A stretch of 64,000 nucleotides of DNA from Sporosarcina ureae DSM 2281 (GCF_000425545.1 NZ_AUDQ01000009.1:62001-126000); one strand, 5' to 3'; numbered from the stretch's first letter, positions 1 through 10,514 are shown. Notes: a model not told the origin generated them from the letters alone. Made by a program: numbers and translations.

Positions 1-753
1 ACCTTTTCCTTCTTGTTTATACTGAGGGATTAAGAATTTAAATAAATCGGTTAGCTTTTCAATTAATTCTTTTGTATCTGACCATTTCAATACGTAATCC
101 GATACTTCGCGATTCAAACCTGTCAACGGACGTAATTCTTCCAAATAAAACGGGTTCGGTAAAAATCGAACGTCGAACACTACGTCTGCATCAATTGGCA
201 TCCCATGCTTGAATCCGAATGATACAAAATTCAAGGTGAAGTTTGGCTCGCCTGCTTCAGAAAATTCACGTGTGATTTTCTCTCGTAATTGCTTAGGCTT
301 TAACTTAGATGTGTCAATAATAGAACGTGAAAGTCCTTTTATTTCAGTCAGTAAATGACGTTCTTTGCGAATCCCTTCGAGTAACACGCCTCCTTCAGAT
401 AACGGGTGTGATCTGCGCGTTTCTTTATAACGTTTCACAAGTGCTTCGTTATCTGAGTCGAGGAATAACAAACTTGTTTTAACATCTTCCATTTTAAATA
501 ATCCTTCGAGTGCAGTAACCATGGAATCAAATAAACTTCCTCCGCGCGTATCCATCACAGCGGCAATGCGTCTCATCTGATTATCCGACTTCATCATCAA
601 ATCCAGGAATGTTACAAACAATTCGGGTGGCAAGTTGTCTATGCAATAGAATCCCATGTCTTCAAAGCATTGCATGGCGACTGTCTTGCCTGCACCTGAC
701 ATCCCTGTAATAATTACGACTTCATATTCATTTACCGCTTGTGGTTGATCCAT
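1..753 (-). CDS. rapZ: RapZ/YvcJ RNase adapter nucleotide-binding protein (3' end outside window)
   Basis: The minus-strand frame opens at an ATG at 753 and runs off the left edge, so about 250 residues of a family usually near 290 are visible. Near the N-terminus is a P-loop (GMSGAGKT, about residues 16-23), followed by DNLPP and MDTRGG, both hallmarks of the RapZ/YvcJ P-loop family. In Bacillus the protein (YvcJ) hydrolyses GTP and affects competence; the E. coli homologue controls GlmZ turnover. It lies 5 bp downstream of the Nudix gene, so the two are probably co-transcribed as in yvcI-yvcJ of B. subtilis. The C-terminal RNA-binding part is cut at the window edge. Confidence 0.93.
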   Translation of the reverse strand, partial: MDQPQAVNEYEVVIITGMSGAGKTVAMQCFEDMGFYCIDNLPPELFVTFLDLMMKSDNQMRRIAAVMDTRGGSLFDSMVTALEGLFKMEDVKTSLLFLDSDNEALVKRYKETRRSHPLSEGGVLLEGIRKERHLLTEIKGLSRSIIDTSKLKPKQLREKITREFSEAGEPNFTLNFVSFGFKHGMPIDADVVFDVRFLPNPFYLEELRPLTGLNREVSDYVLKWSDTKELIEKLTDLFKFLIPQYKQEGKG

Positions 754-758
754 AAATG

Positions 759-1235
759 TTATTCACCTTCCATTGATTGTTGAAGCGATTCTCGCAAGAA
801 GCGGAATTGCTCTGTATAATAGAACGTTCCATATTGCATACCTTTCTGACTAACCGCAAAGAGCAAATTCTTGCGATCACCTTCCGCCATTGGCAGTGTA
901 TGCAAACTTTCAAGCGGATGCCATTCCAGTTCACCTTCGACGGTTGTCTTCATTAATTCTCCGGAATAATCATGTGCGACAAATGTGAAGAGTAACCATT
1001 CGTTCAATAATTCTGTTCCCTCATCATCCATAATCATCATCGTATATACGCCTTTTAAATGTGGCGAGATCGCCTGCGCACCGGTTTCTTCGAGAAATTC
1101 ACGAGTAGCTGCTTCATATACAGACTCACCTTCATCGATTTTCCCTCCCGGTGCTACATACCAACCACGCCTTGGCTTCTTTAGTAATAGGACTTGGCCG
1201 TCTTTTACCACGAGCAAATTAGCAATTTTTTGCAT
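759..1235 (-). CDS. yvcI: Nudix hydrolase (YvcI-like, 8-oxo-dGTP diphosphatase type)
   Basis: A 158-residue Nudix protein. The Nudix box is plain: GGKIDEGESVYEAATREF followed by LEETGA (about residues 30-53), with the REXXEE-type metal-binding glutamates. I chose the ATG at 1235 because a GGGGA ribosome binding site precedes it; the frame is open further upstream to 1343, but that part overlaps the trxB terminator. Family members hydrolyse nucleoside diphosphates linked to another moiety, and the exact substrate cannot be read from the sequence. It is followed within 5 bp by rapZ, matching the yvcI-yvcJ pair of B. subtilis. Confidence 0.88.
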   Translation of the reverse strand: MQKIANLLVVKDGQVLLLKKPRRGWYVAPGGKIDEGESVYEAATREFLEETGAQAISPHLKGVYTMMIMDDEGTELLNEWLLFTFVAHDYSGELMKTTVEGELEWHPLESLHTLPMAEGDRKNLLFAVSQKGMQYGTFYYTEQFRFLRESLQQSMEGE

Positions 1236-1293
1236 ATGTAGTTCCCCACTTTTCAAGTATGTACTTATAGTATACAACGCTTTCATTAAAAAC

Positions 1294-1341
1294 GAAAAAA
1301 AAAGGTGACTATTCACGGAAGTTTGTACCGTAAATAGCCAC
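1294..1341 (-). terminator. Rho-independent terminator after trxB
   Basis: On the minus strand a stem of about 14 bp (GTGGCTATTTACGG pairing with CCGTGAATAGTCAC, two mismatches) closes a 9-nt loop and is followed by nine T residues. It separates trxB from the Nudix-rapZ pair. Confidence 0.85.
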
Positions 1342-1440
1342 AAAGTTGCTATATTATGAAAGGGGGGTCTTTCTTCTTTCTATTATCCCCCTTTTTTATT
1401 GCAGACCCATTACATAGACGTTACAAATGGATAACCTGTT

Positions 1441-2409
<969 letters not shown>

Positions 2410-2542
2410 TCAAAATACGCATCCCTTGGTGTTCATTCATATCACCAAACATTTTATCTGACTGGCAGATAAAACTATTGCTACATAAAATCGTACGAGA
2501 AATACACGTGAATTTCAACTTAAATGCAACATCTACAGGTAG

Positions 2543-4066
2543 TTATTCTTTTGAATAAGGCAGAAATTGAAGCAGTTCTTGAATATACTTAGAAAGTGTT
2601 GCAACTGATACGCTATAATTTTCTGCGATAGACTTCTTTGTCACTTTTTTGTCATGTGAAGATTGGAACATAAAATCTGCAGCGGCAGCAAGTGCATGTA
2701 CATTGCTGAACATGTATTTTTGTTCAAGCGCATTTTCACATAAAGAGAACCACATTTGAAAGAGCTGTACTCCTTGCTCATCAAGCGGTTTATACTCTTC
2801 ATACAATAGATCACAAATTGCTAGCGCTTTTTTCAAAGCCTTTTCGAATGGAGTAGTCACCTTGAATGAATAGTTCAGGCTGTGCGCTAAAAAAAGCTGT
2901 TCTGCAGCAGTCAATTTTTCCACATCTATATATCCCGGATGCGATAAGATCTCCTGTAAATGTGACGACTTTCCTACTAAGTACAAACCGAGCATTCGCT
3001 CACTGTGATAAGGGTTTGAAATCTTTTCAATCAAGAACGGCACATCCTCTTCGTAAGAATCCGTGTCCAGTTCTTCATCCAGTGATTTCCAAGGTTCAAA
3101 ACCTTCTTTAGTAGGATCCAACTTCAACAAAGCTTCATTTGCCTGTTCTGCTACTTTTCGATGACCCGTAAAGTATGCGGCATTCGCTAGCCAGAAGTAA
3201 TATCCGACATCTCCTTCAAATCCGCGCTTTTGCAGACTTCGAAGCCAGTGGTACGCTTCTTCATAACGACCTGTTAGTGCAAATGTCGCACCTAATTTAT
3301 AGCGTTGCTCGAATTGATACGGTTTAATTTTCGACAACAACTCCATCATGCTGTTCAGACGTTCTTCATCTCGGTTGTAATAAAAGAACACTGCCAAGTT
3401 ACATAGCGCATGGATATTACCTTTCTCTTCACGTAGGACATCATACAATATATCTTCTGCATGCTTCTCTTTGCCAATATAAAAATACGCAAGCGCCAAA
3501 TTATTATGGACAGCCCATGTTTTCGGATAATCCACTAATAAATCTTCTAGCACTTCTATAGCATCTTCAAAATCTCCTTGTTCCATCATGCGACGTGCTT
3601 TTTCTTGCCTAAAAATCACTTCACCATCAAGCTGTTCGCCTTCTTCCACGAACAATTCTTCTTGATCAGCGAATTCAGAGATTTCATGAGCTTCTTCCAC
3701 AAATACACCATCCGGTGCCATAGCTACATATTTCAATGCATATTGCTTCGCTTCACGCAGTAAACCAAGATGTGCGTGAACTTCCGCCAAATAGAATGTC
3801 GTCTCTTCATTATTTGGATCTAGATCATCAGCCGTTTGCAACAGCTCATACGCATCTTCAAAGCGACCGACTTCCATGATAAACACGCCGTATTCCATAT
3901 GTGTCAGTGCGTCATCTGGATTCAATTCTAGTGCACGTTTATAATATTTTTCCGCATCAGAAAATTGTTCACGCTGCATAGCTTGCATCGCGCGTTTACG
4001 ATAAAAATCACCGTCAGGCAGGAATGGTATAATTTTATCTTTCATAAATCGTTGGTTGTTTTTCAA
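2543..4066 (-). CDS. yvcD: Tetratricopeptide-repeat protein (YvcD-like)
   Basis: A roughly 507-residue cytosolic protein rich in TPR helices. A canonical TPR starts near residue 25 (AEKYYKRALELNPDDALTH) and further repeats run to about residue 330. The C-terminal 60 residues resemble a helix-turn-helix (KSIAENYSVSVATLSKYIQE). I chose the TTG at 4066, which follows GGAGGAG by about 6 nt; an ATG at 4045 is the alternative, and the longer frame to 4138 has no binding site. TPRs mediate protein-protein contacts; the partner is unknown. The position next to trxB matches yvcD. Confidence 0.8.
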   Translation of the reverse strand: MKNNQRFMKDKIIPFLPDGDFYRKRAMQAMQREQFSDAEKYYKRALELNPDDALTHMEYGVFIMEVGRFEDAYELLQTADDLDPNNEETTFYLAEVHAHLGLLREAKQYALKYVAMAPDGVFVEEAHEISEFADQEELFVEEGEQLDGEVIFRQEKARRMMEQGDFEDAIEVLEDLLVDYPKTWAVHNNLALAYFYIGKEKHAEDILYDVLREEKGNIHALCNLAVFFYYNRDEERLNSMMELLSKIKPYQFEQRYKLGATFALTGRYEEAYHWLRSLQKRGFEGDVGYYFWLANAAYFTGHRKVAEQANEALLKLDPTKEGFEPWKSLDEELDTDSYEEDVPFLIEKISNPYHSERMLGLYLVGKSSHLQEILSHPGYIDVEKLTAAEQLFLAHSLNYSFKVTTPFEKALKKALAICDLLYEEYKPLDEQGVQLFQMWFSLCENALEQKYMFSNVHALAAAADFMFQSSHDKKVTKKSIAENYSVSVATLSKYIQELLQFLPYSKE

Positions 4067-4154
4067 TCGAACTCCTCCGAAAAAGTAAGAGGAACGCACT
4101 TGACGTCCCCCTGCAATGTATCCTCTAGTATAGCACAACTACATAGCCCGTCAT

Positions 4155-4676
4155 TCATTTCCTTTCACGAGCTGCACGTTCTGCCATTTCTTCGGCTGTA
4201 TATATAATACGCACTGGATTCCCGCCAGCAAATGTACCAGCCGGAATATCTTTATTGACGAGTGACGCAGCCGAAACAATAGCGCCGTCACCTATTTTAA
4301 CGCCTGGTAAAATTGTCGTATTGGCACCAATCAGTACATGATTGCCTATTTCCACATCTCCAATACGGTATTCATCTATCAAGTATTCATGCGCTAAAAT
4401 CGTCGTATTAAACCCAATTATAGAGTTTTCACCGACAGAAATTCGTTCTGGAAACATGACATCCGGTACAACCATCAGCGCAAAAGCCGTATGTTTTCCG
4501 ACTTTCATTCGCAAGAACAATCGATACAAAACATTTTTCCATGAAACAAACGGAGTGTAACGCGCAATTTGAATGATGATGAAATTTTTGGCTACTTTTA
4601 CAATCGAGACCGTTCGGTAAATATGCCAAAGTGAATTTGCATCCCCTTTGGAAGGATGCCGCTCTGTGCGTCTCAT
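4155..4676 (-). CDS. yvoF: Left-handed beta-helix acyltransferase (YvoF-like)
   Basis: A 173-residue protein whose C-terminal two thirds consist of hexapeptide repeats (for example [20 protein letters not shown] and [20 protein letters not shown]), the left-handed beta-helix of O-acetyltransferases. Its ATG overlaps the stop of ppaX by 4 bp (ATGA), so the genes are translationally coupled. In B. subtilis yvoF is the last gene of hprK-lgt-yvoD-ppaX-yvoF. The acceptor substrate is not predictable. Confidence 0.85.
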   Translation of the reverse strand: MRRTERHPSKGDANSLWHIYRTVSIVKVAKNFIIIQIARYTPFVSWKNVLYRLFLRMKVGKHTAFALMVVPDVMFPERISVGENSIIGFNTTILAHEYLIDEYRIGDVEIGNHVLIGANTTILPGVKIGDGAIVSAASLVNKDIPAGTFAGGNPVRIIYTAEEMAERAARERK

Positions 4677-5329
4677 AGCTTGATGCCCGCAGTAATTTTA
4701 AGTAAGTCGGACATATGTTGCAACATGTAATCAGGTTTGAATGTCTGTAAGTATTCTTCCCCTTTTAGTGCCCATGCAACGGCTGCAGTTCTTGTTCCTG
4801 CATTTTGTCCACCGAGTATATCGTGGAAATTATCCCCGATCATTAGTGACTCTTCTGCTGTTCGACCCAGACGTGTTAACGCCAGTAATATGGGTTCTGG
4901 GTCCGGTTTTGGATTCGTAATATCATCGAGTCCAATTACAGTCTCAAAATAAGGGGTAATTCCTAGAAGATTAATCCCTCTTTCTACCATGTCACGCTTC
5001 TTCGTGGAAACAACTGCCATCTTCACGCCAAGATCATATAATTTACGGAGCGTGTCTGTCACGCCTTCAAATTCAGTTACATAGTCATCGTGGTTCGCCA
5101 GATTCCATTCACGGTATTCGTCAATTAATTGTTCTGTCATATCCGGTGCAATCGACGAAAACGTATCATGTAATGTAGGTCCGATAAATGGCAACATCTC
5201 TTCCCGCTCAAAACGTCCAGGGAAATGTTTTTCCAATACATGTTGGAAAGAAGAGAGTATTAACTCATTTGTATCTGCAAGCGTTCCGTCAAAATCAAAT
5301 AATAATGTAGTAATCGGTTGATTAGTCAA
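4673..5329 (-). CDS. ppaX: Pyrophosphatase PpaX (HAD family)
   Basis: A 218-residue HAD hydrolase with motif [10 protein letters not shown] (residues 11-19), motif [11 protein letters not shown] (about 107) and motif [12 protein letters not shown] (about 165). In Bacillus PpaX removes the pyrophosphate formed when HPr kinase/phosphorylase dephosphorylates Ser46-P-HPr. The presence of hprK in the same operon supports this assignment over a general phosphoglycolate phosphatase. The start overlaps the end of yvoD by 8 bp. Confidence 0.92.
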   Translation of the reverse strand: MTNQPITTLLFDFDGTLADTNELILSSFQHVLEKHFPGRFEREEMLPFIGPTLHDTFSSIAPDMTEQLIDEYREWNLANHDDYVTEFEGVTDTLRKLYDLGVKMAVVSTKKRDMVERGINLLGITPYFETVIGLDDITNPKPDPEPILLALTRLGRTAEESLMIGDNFHDILGGQNAGTRTAAVAWALKGEEYLQTFKPDYMLQHMSDLLKITAGIKL

Positions 5330-6284
5330 TAACAGCTTCCCCCTTCTCTCTCGGCTGCTTCCATAGAATACTCACTGTAATCGTCAGTCCAATGGCAGTT
5401 ACAAGCCGAATAATCAATAATGGCCAAATCGGTATACCGAGTGGCAAGAATAATAGTGTGTCCTCAATCACCGCATGGCATGCCATCAAGAATATGAAGG
5501 CCAGTGTAATATCTCGTTTTGATACGCCATCTTCCTGCACTGCTTGAATCATGACACCTGCACCGTATGCCAGCCCAATCAATAATCCAGCAACTAGTGT
5601 CATTGATGCATTCGGTTTCACACCAATCATTTTTGTAAACGGTGCCAAACTAGTAGAAAAACGCTCTAAATATTTGCGGTCTTTCACATACTGCACAAAC
5701 AGCATTAACGGAATGACGATCAATGCCAGCTGCAAAACGCCAAATGCCGCCTTTTCAAGTCCCAGCAAGAAAATTTGCACAAAGCCTTCCGGTACGACTT
5801 CCGCTTGTGGCGTTAAACCGTATTGAGCGATTTCATTACCACCTGTCCAGAATAAATTAATCAGAACTCCAGCTAGCACAGCCAATCCGAGACGTACAAC
5901 AAGCACCGTCCAGAGTTTGACGCCCACTTTTATGGCGACAGCTGTTTCAATGAACAGATTATGCGCAAAACTGATCATCATAGCAATGATGAATACTTCT
6001 TTCACCGTTAATTCTAATGAAATGATGCCGGCAATTCCAGCGTATAAGTTTAATGCATTCCCAAGCACGATAGGCACGGCTGCTTCACCGCGCAAGCCAA
6101 AAAGATGCATGATAGGTTCAACCAATTGCACAAGCCAAGGTAGGATGGGCGTAAATTGCAAAATGGTTACAAGCAACGTAATAGGGAAAATGATCTTACC
6201 GAGTGACCATGTCGTTTTTAATCCCACTTGTAAACCACTTTTCAACGTATTAGATAATGCGATATTATTTTTGTTTGTCATCAT
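5322..6284 (-). CDS. yvoD: Nucleoside-recognition (Gate) domain membrane protein, YvoD-like
   Basis: A 320-residue polytopic membrane protein with about eight hydrophobic segments and two Gate-type halves (the GNALNLYAGIAG region and the AGLLIGLAYGAGVM region). The family is annotated as nucleoside-recognition, but its substrate is not established. It overlaps lgt upstream by 20 bp and ppaX downstream by 8 bp, so it is embedded in the hprK operon as in B. subtilis. Confidence 0.82.
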   Translation of the reverse strand: MMTNKNNIALSNTLKSGLQVGLKTTWSLGKIIFPITLLVTILQFTPILPWLVQLVEPIMHLFGLRGEAAVPIVLGNALNLYAGIAGIISLELTVKEVFIIAMMISFAHNLFIETAVAIKVGVKLWTVLVVRLGLAVLAGVLINLFWTGGNEIAQYGLTPQAEVVPEGFVQIFLLGLEKAAFGVLQLALIVIPLMLFVQYVKDRKYLERFSTSLAPFTKMIGVKPNASMTLVAGLLIGLAYGAGVMIQAVQEDGVSKRDITLAFIFLMACHAVIEDTLLFLPLGIPIWPLLIIRLVTAIGLTITVSILWKQPREKGEAVID

Positions 6285-7086
6285 AGTTCTCTTTCACTTT
6301 CATTACATATCTACGATACAACAAGATGGCAATCCCAATGACAATTCCCGTTACAGATACTAACTGCGCTGCACGCAAACTGCCGATGACATACAGACTA
6401 TCTGTCCGCATCCCTTCAATAAAGAATCTGCCTATAGAATACCAGATGACATAGAACAAGAATACTTCGCCACGTTTCATCTTCAGCGTTCTTCGAATCA
6501 CTAAAATCAAAATGAGTCCGACAACATTCCATAACGACTCATACAAGAATGTCGGATGATACGTGATCCCGTCAATGGTCATTTGATTCATAATCCAGTC
6601 AGGAATAACCGTACTTTCTTTAAACGCTTCTGAAACCGGTCCGCCATGAGCTTCCTGGTTCATGAAGTTCCCCCAGCGTCCGATGATTTGTCCAATCAAT
6701 AAACCAGGTGCCGTAATATCCGCGACTTTCCAGAATGACACGCCACGCTTCTTGCAGAATATCACGGCGGTAATGACCGCACCGATTAACGCACCATGGA
6801 TGGCAATTCCGCCATTCCAAATTTGAATAATTTGGTCGGGATGATCACGGTAATAATCCCACGTAAAAATAACATAGTAAATTCGTGCACTAATAATTGA
6901 AATAGGTATCGCCCATATGAGCATATCTGTTAGTAAGTCAGGGTGCATTCCCCGCTTCAGCATTTCTCGTTGAACTATCATAAATCCTAAAATAATCCCG
7001 AGCGCAATCAAAATACCGTACCAGCGAACTTCTAAGCTGCCAATACTGATCGCGACTGGGTTAATCGCTAGCATAGATACATTCAC
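6265..7086 (-). CDS. lgt: Prolipoprotein diacylglyceryl transferase
   Basis: A 273-residue integral membrane enzyme that transfers diacylglycerol from phosphatidylglycerol to the lipobox cysteine of prolipoproteins. The signature GRWGNFMNQE (about residues 136-145) is present, as are the YGILIALGI start of the first membrane helices and the C-terminal GRFFIEGMRTDSL. The start codon lies directly at the hprK stop. Client lipoproteins in this window include PrsA and the Lipoprotein_15 protein at 50.1-50.6 kb. Confidence 0.97.
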   Translation of the reverse strand: MNVSMLAINPVAISIGSLEVRWYGILIALGIILGFMIVQREMLKRGMHPDLLTDMLIWAIPISIISARIYYVIFTWDYYRDHPDQIIQIWNGGIAIHGALIGAVITAVIFCKKRGVSFWKVADITAPGLLIGQIIGRWGNFMNQEAHGGPVSEAFKESTVIPDWIMNQMTIDGITYHPTFLYESLWNVVGLILILVIRRTLKMKRGEVFLFYVIWYSIGRFFIEGMRTDSLYVIGSLRAAQLVSVTGIVIGIAILLYRRYVMKVKENYDDKQK

Positions 7087-8037
7087 TTAGTCGCGCTCCT
7101 CTTCATCTAATAATTCCGCATTATCTGCGATTGCTTGATCCAAACGCTTCGTAAATTCCTCTGCAGCATTAATGCCGAGACGTTTCATTCGATAATCCAT
7201 CGCCGCTACTTCAATGATGACCGCAATATTCCGCCCAGGTCTTACAGGAACGGACAATTTGGTAATTTGCGAATCGAGAATTTCTACTTTTTCTTCATCG
7301 ATCCCGAGACGATCATAGTGCTTCTTATCATCCCAAATCTCCAAATCGACCGCTAGCAATACACGCTTATCATCCTTCACGGAACTCGCTCCAAATAACG
7401 TCATCAAATCGATAATACCGACCCCGCGAATCTCCAACATATGCTTCAACAGTTTCGGTGACGTTCCGATCAAGACGTTATCGGACACCTGACGAATCTC
7501 AACTGAATCATCCGCTACTAGTCTATGCCCTTTTTTAATGAGTTCTAACGCAGTTTCACTTTTACCTACTCCGCTGCCACCTGTGATCAACACACCCACA
7601 CCATACACATCCACTAGTACACCATGAACTGTCGTCATCGGAGCAAGTTGTCCAACCAAGTAATTCGTCAACATCCCCGAAAATTGTGTAGTTTTATAAT
7701 CCGTCCGGAGAACTGGAATGTTTTTCTCCTCTGCTAATTGGCTCAATTCCCTTGGACCTTCTTCGCCATGAGCAATAATGAATGCTGGCGTATCAACCGA
7801 GCAAAGTCGCTCCAAACGCTTTCTTCGCGTAATGGCAGGCAATGTTTCAAGGAAAGACATCTCCTTACGCCCGATCAACTGCACACGTTCAGCAGGATAA
7901 TAATCAAAATAACCAGCCATCTCAAGTCCCGGCCGTGAAATGTCACTCATTTGGATTTGCTTATGAATGCCTGCATGCCCAGCAATCAATTCCAATCCAA
8001 ATCGATTCATCATATCTTCTACTGTTAATTCACCCAT
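7087..8037 (-). CDS. hprK: HPr kinase/phosphorylase
   Basis: A 316-residue bifunctional enzyme that phosphorylates HPr (and Crh) at Ser46 and reverses this by phosphorolysis, the key sensor for CcpA-dependent catabolite control. The Walker A GGSGVGKSE (about residue 153) and the family signature EIRGVGIIDLMTLFG (about 203) are seen. I chose the ATG at 8037, which has a GTGAGGG binding site 5 nt upstream and matches the usual N-terminus; a GTG at 8049 is possible. A cre site at 56.35 kb shows the output pathway is relevant here. Confidence 0.96.
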   Translation of the reverse strand: MGELTVEDMMNRFGLELIAGHAGIHKQIQMSDISRPGLEMAGYFDYYPAERVQLIGRKEMSFLETLPAITRRKRLERLCSVDTPAFIIAHGEEGPRELSQLAEEKNIPVLRTDYKTTQFSGMLTNYLVGQLAPMTTVHGVLVDVYGVGVLITGGSGVGKSETALELIKKGHRLVADDSVEIRQVSDNVLIGTSPKLLKHMLEIRGVGIIDLMTLFGASSVKDDKRVLLAVDLEIWDDKKHYDRLGIDEEKVEILDSQITKLSVPVRPGRNIAVIIEVAAMDYRMKRLGINAAEEFTKRLDQAIADNAELLDEEERD

Positions 8038-8223
8038 GAAATCCCTCACTTTCTGCTACGATGTACGTATTCTGGCAGTCTTTTGTGCTTATGTACAAAC
8101 TATTCCAACCTATTTTACCATGAAGGAAACGAAAAGAAATGGATTACTTCTTAATCTATATCCCCTTTTTGTATCCCTTTTAAAAGAATTCTCTATATAG
8201 AGGATAAAGGAGAGTGGACAGAA

Positions 8224-8775
8224 TTGACACTAATCATTCTTGATGCGGGTCACGGACCAGATACACCCGGTAAACGAACACCTGATGGAAAGCTTCGGGA
8301 GTATCACTTTAATGCGGCAGTAGCTACACTTATAGGAGATTTTTTAACGAAGGAAGGCATAATAGTTAAGTATACTCATGCGTCTACCCAGGACGTACCT
8401 TTAAGCGAACGAACAGCTTCAGCTAACCGAATGAAGGCTGATGCATTTGTCTCCATCCACGCCAATGCATTCGGCAATGGCTGGCACTCAGCACAAGGGA
8501 TTGAGACATATATTTATCCACAAGCAAGCAAAAGTTCCGCAGCGCTCGCTTCTGCCGCGCAAAAGGCTTTAATCTCTGCTTGCCAGCGTCCTGATCGTGG
8601 CGTGAAGAAAGCGGACTTCGCCGTACTGCGCGACACGAATATGCCTGCAATTTTAGTAGAGTGCGGCTTCATGTCGAATCAAACAGAGGCCGCGTTATTG
8701 CAGAGTAAAGCCTATCAACGCCAATGCGCACGGGCTATCGCTTTTGGAATTTTATGTTGGGAGTATGGGAGGTGA
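8224..8775 (+). CDS. N-acetylmuramoyl-L-alanine amidase (Amidase_3)
   Basis: A 183-residue single-domain zinc amidase. The zinc-binding His of LDAGHG (residues 6-11), the Glu of REYHFN (about 27), the SIHANAF His (about 77) and the catalytic Glu of LVECGFMSN (about 142-150) are all present. No signal peptide or cell-wall binding domain is present, unlike CwlD-type proteins with an N-terminal membrane anchor, so export is unclear. The TTG at 8224 follows AAAGGAGAG by about 9 nt. It is transcribed away from hprK and followed directly by the repeat array. Confidence 0.88.
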   Translation: MTLIILDAGHGPDTPGKRTPDGKLREYHFNAAVATLIGDFLTKEGIIVKYTHASTQDVPLSERTASANRMKADAFVSIHANAFGNGWHSAQGIETYIYPQASKSSAALASAAQKALISACQRPDRGVKKADFAVLRDTNMPAILVECGFMSNQTEAALLQSKAYQRQCARAIAFGILCWEYGR

Positions 8776-8807
8776 ATTGGTGGGTTTGATTTGACTGAGA
8801 TGTGGGG

Positions 8808-9360
8808 CAATGAGCTGGTGCGTGATGTGATTGAGCGGATAACCCGTTGTTATGAGCGGATACGAGGCATGACTGAGCGGGTAGCTGTTGGGATAGAGCG
8901 GGTAGCCCCCACCATAGAGCGGGAACTCAGCCACAATGAGCGCTTGCACGAATTAATGAGTGCCCGAGCGATTGCCCTCCCGATGTTGCATGTCAATGAG
9001 CGGATAATCGGTATGATTGATCGCATAAACCGTTAGTATGAGCGGATACGGTCCGGGATAGAGCGGTTAGCTGTTGCGATAGAGCGCTTATCCCTCACCA
9101 TAGAGCGGGAACGCACCCACAATGAGCGCTCAGACGAATTAATGAGCGCCCAAGCAATTGCCCTCCCGATGTTGCAGGGCAATGAGCGGATAATCGGCCT
9201 GATTGATCGCATAAACCGTTAGTATGAGCGGATACGGTCCGGGATAGAGCGCTTAGCTGTTGGGATAGAGCGCTTACCCCTCACCATAGAGCGGATACGC
9301 ACCCACAATGAGCGCTCAGACAAATTAATGAGCACCCAAGCAACTTCCCCTCATTACATT
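8808..9360. repeat. Three tandem 186-bp repeats built from a 21-bp GAGCGG-containing unit
   Basis: Units begin at 8808, 8994 and 9180 (period exactly 186 bp; each opens with CAATGAGC). Within a unit the hexamer GAGCGG or a close variant (GAGCGC, GATCGC) recurs every 21 bp for seven steps. Because 21 and 186 are multiples of three, partial open frames appear on both strands (for example 8791-9036 plus), but in-frame stops recur in each unit, so I do not call a gene. Units two and three are closest to each other; unit one is more diverged. The stretch fills the whole amidase-DUF4097 gap. Confidence 0.9.
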
Positions 9361-9367
9361 CAAACAA

Positions 9368-9412
9368 AACAAAAAAACACCTGCACCGCCACAAATGGCA
9401 ATTCAGGTGTTT
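9368..9412 (-). terminator. Terminator after the DUF4097 gene
   Basis: On the minus strand AACACCTG pairs with CAGGTGTT around a 20-nt loop and is followed by seven T residues. Confidence 0.8.
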
Positions 9413-9422
9413 CATTATGCTA

Positions 9423-10514
9423 TCAAACCAAATCGACAGAGTTATAGCGAACCATAACTGAGCCCGTCTTGGACTCACCAGTAACGTGCAACGGTTCTTT
9501 CGTCGCGTCATCGGCATTTTTGCTGAAGCGGATCGTACGATGCAAAAATTGCTCTTGCTCTTCCACACGGGACACGTCATTTAATTGCAAGTCGAGCTTG
9601 CCCATGTTGGACGTAATCTCCCCCTTAACACCTATGGAAGATGGGAAGTAAATTTCAACAGAACCACTAATTGACTTCGCTTCCAATCTTTTGGCATCAG
9701 CAGATGAAGTCGTCAACGTCACATTTCCGTTTAAGGATTTCGCATCTACATCTTGTACCGCGCCATCTATATAGACACGACCGTTTAATGTTTCGGCTTC
9801 TAGCTTCTCACCAGTAACTTTTAATAAACGTACCATACCATTTGCTGTTTCTAGTTCGGCTTCATCGAATTTGATATCTGCACATTCGATTTTACCATTT
9901 GCCGTTTTGATGCGTAGATCTTTGAAAGTGACGCCTTCTACTGAACATCCTCCGTTCAACAAACGGACAGAGAGTTTATTATAAAGTGTTGATGTCGGAA
10001 CGTACAAATGCAAGTTGACTTGCAACATTTTCAAGTCGCTCCCGATGCGCAACTTATTACCGTCTTTCACGAACAATAACTTTTCAAGGAACTGACTAAG
10101 TGCGCCTGCTTCAGAATCAGTATTGAAATGCTTTACAGAAAACTTCGCCATGATCTCATCATTTTCTGAAGGATGAATTTCCACAGTACCGTGATCGATA
10201 TGGATGATGATTTCTTCAATATCTTCTACAGATTTACTATCTGTATGTGTAAAGGAGACAGATTTGCTGAATGGTGCTTCGAAATCGAATTCTTTCACAC
10301 GGTGTACTGCCGTATCCATAAATTGCATGAAGCGGTCACCTGCTGAGACGAATTCTTTGCGGATATCTTCGAAGAAAGCATCAGCTGAAGAGCTCTCTTC
10401 TGCTGTTCTTTGTTCAGATTCCTTACCCATGGCTTCCAGTAATTTCAATGCTTCTTCAGCTGTGATTTTACCTTCTTCAAGCATCGTTAGTATTCGTATG
10501 CGTTCATTTTGCAT
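9423..10514 (-). CDS. yvlB: DUF4097 beta-solenoid protein with SHOCT-like N-terminus (YvlB-like)
   Basis: A 363-residue protein. The N-terminal 35 residues (ILTMLEEGKITAEEALKLLE) form the short helical motif common at the start of YvlB proteins. The rest is a DUF4097 repeat-rich beta region with successive short strands (TANGKIECADI, ETLNGRVYIDG, KSLNGNVTLTT, KSISGSVEIYF). I chose the ATG at 10514, preceded by GAGGAGGAAT; the frame is open to 10553. In B. subtilis yvlB sits in the envelope-stress-linked yvlABCD operon; here yvlA, yvlC and yvlD are not adjacent. Function unknown, probably envelope related. Confidence 0.82.
   Translation of the reverse strand: MQNERIRILTMLEEGKITAEEALKLLEAMGKESEQRTAEESSSADAFFEDIRKEFVSAGDRFMQFMDTAVHRVKEFDFEAPFSKSVSFTHTDSKSVEDIEEIIIHIDHGTVEIHPSENDEIMAKFSVKHFNTDSEAGALSQFLEKLLFVKDGNKLRIGSDLKMLQVNLHLYVPTSTLYNKLSVRLLNGGCSVEGVTFKDLRIKTANGKIECADIKFDEAELETANGMVRLLKVTGEKLEAETLNGRVYIDGAVQDVDAKSLNGNVTLTTSSADAKRLEAKSISGSVEIYFPSSIGVKGEITSNMGKLDLQLNDVSRVEEQEQFLHRTIRFSKNADDATKEPLHVTGESKTGSVMVRYNSVDLV

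Noticed and set aside
1362..1397. GGGGGG...CCCCC followed by T residues on the plus strand
   Set aside because: The loop is about 19 nt with a 5-6-bp stem, and the upstream gene on that strand does not exist; the stronger trxB terminator lies next to it.
8752..8949. Minus-strand frame reading YPL-type repeats
   Set aside because: Opposite-strand shadow of the same 21-bp repeat; no start signal.
8791..9036. 81-codon plus-strand frame with heptad-like ER(I/V) repeats
   Set aside because: It is a by-product of the 21-bp repeat; stops interrupt the following units and there is no ribosome binding site.
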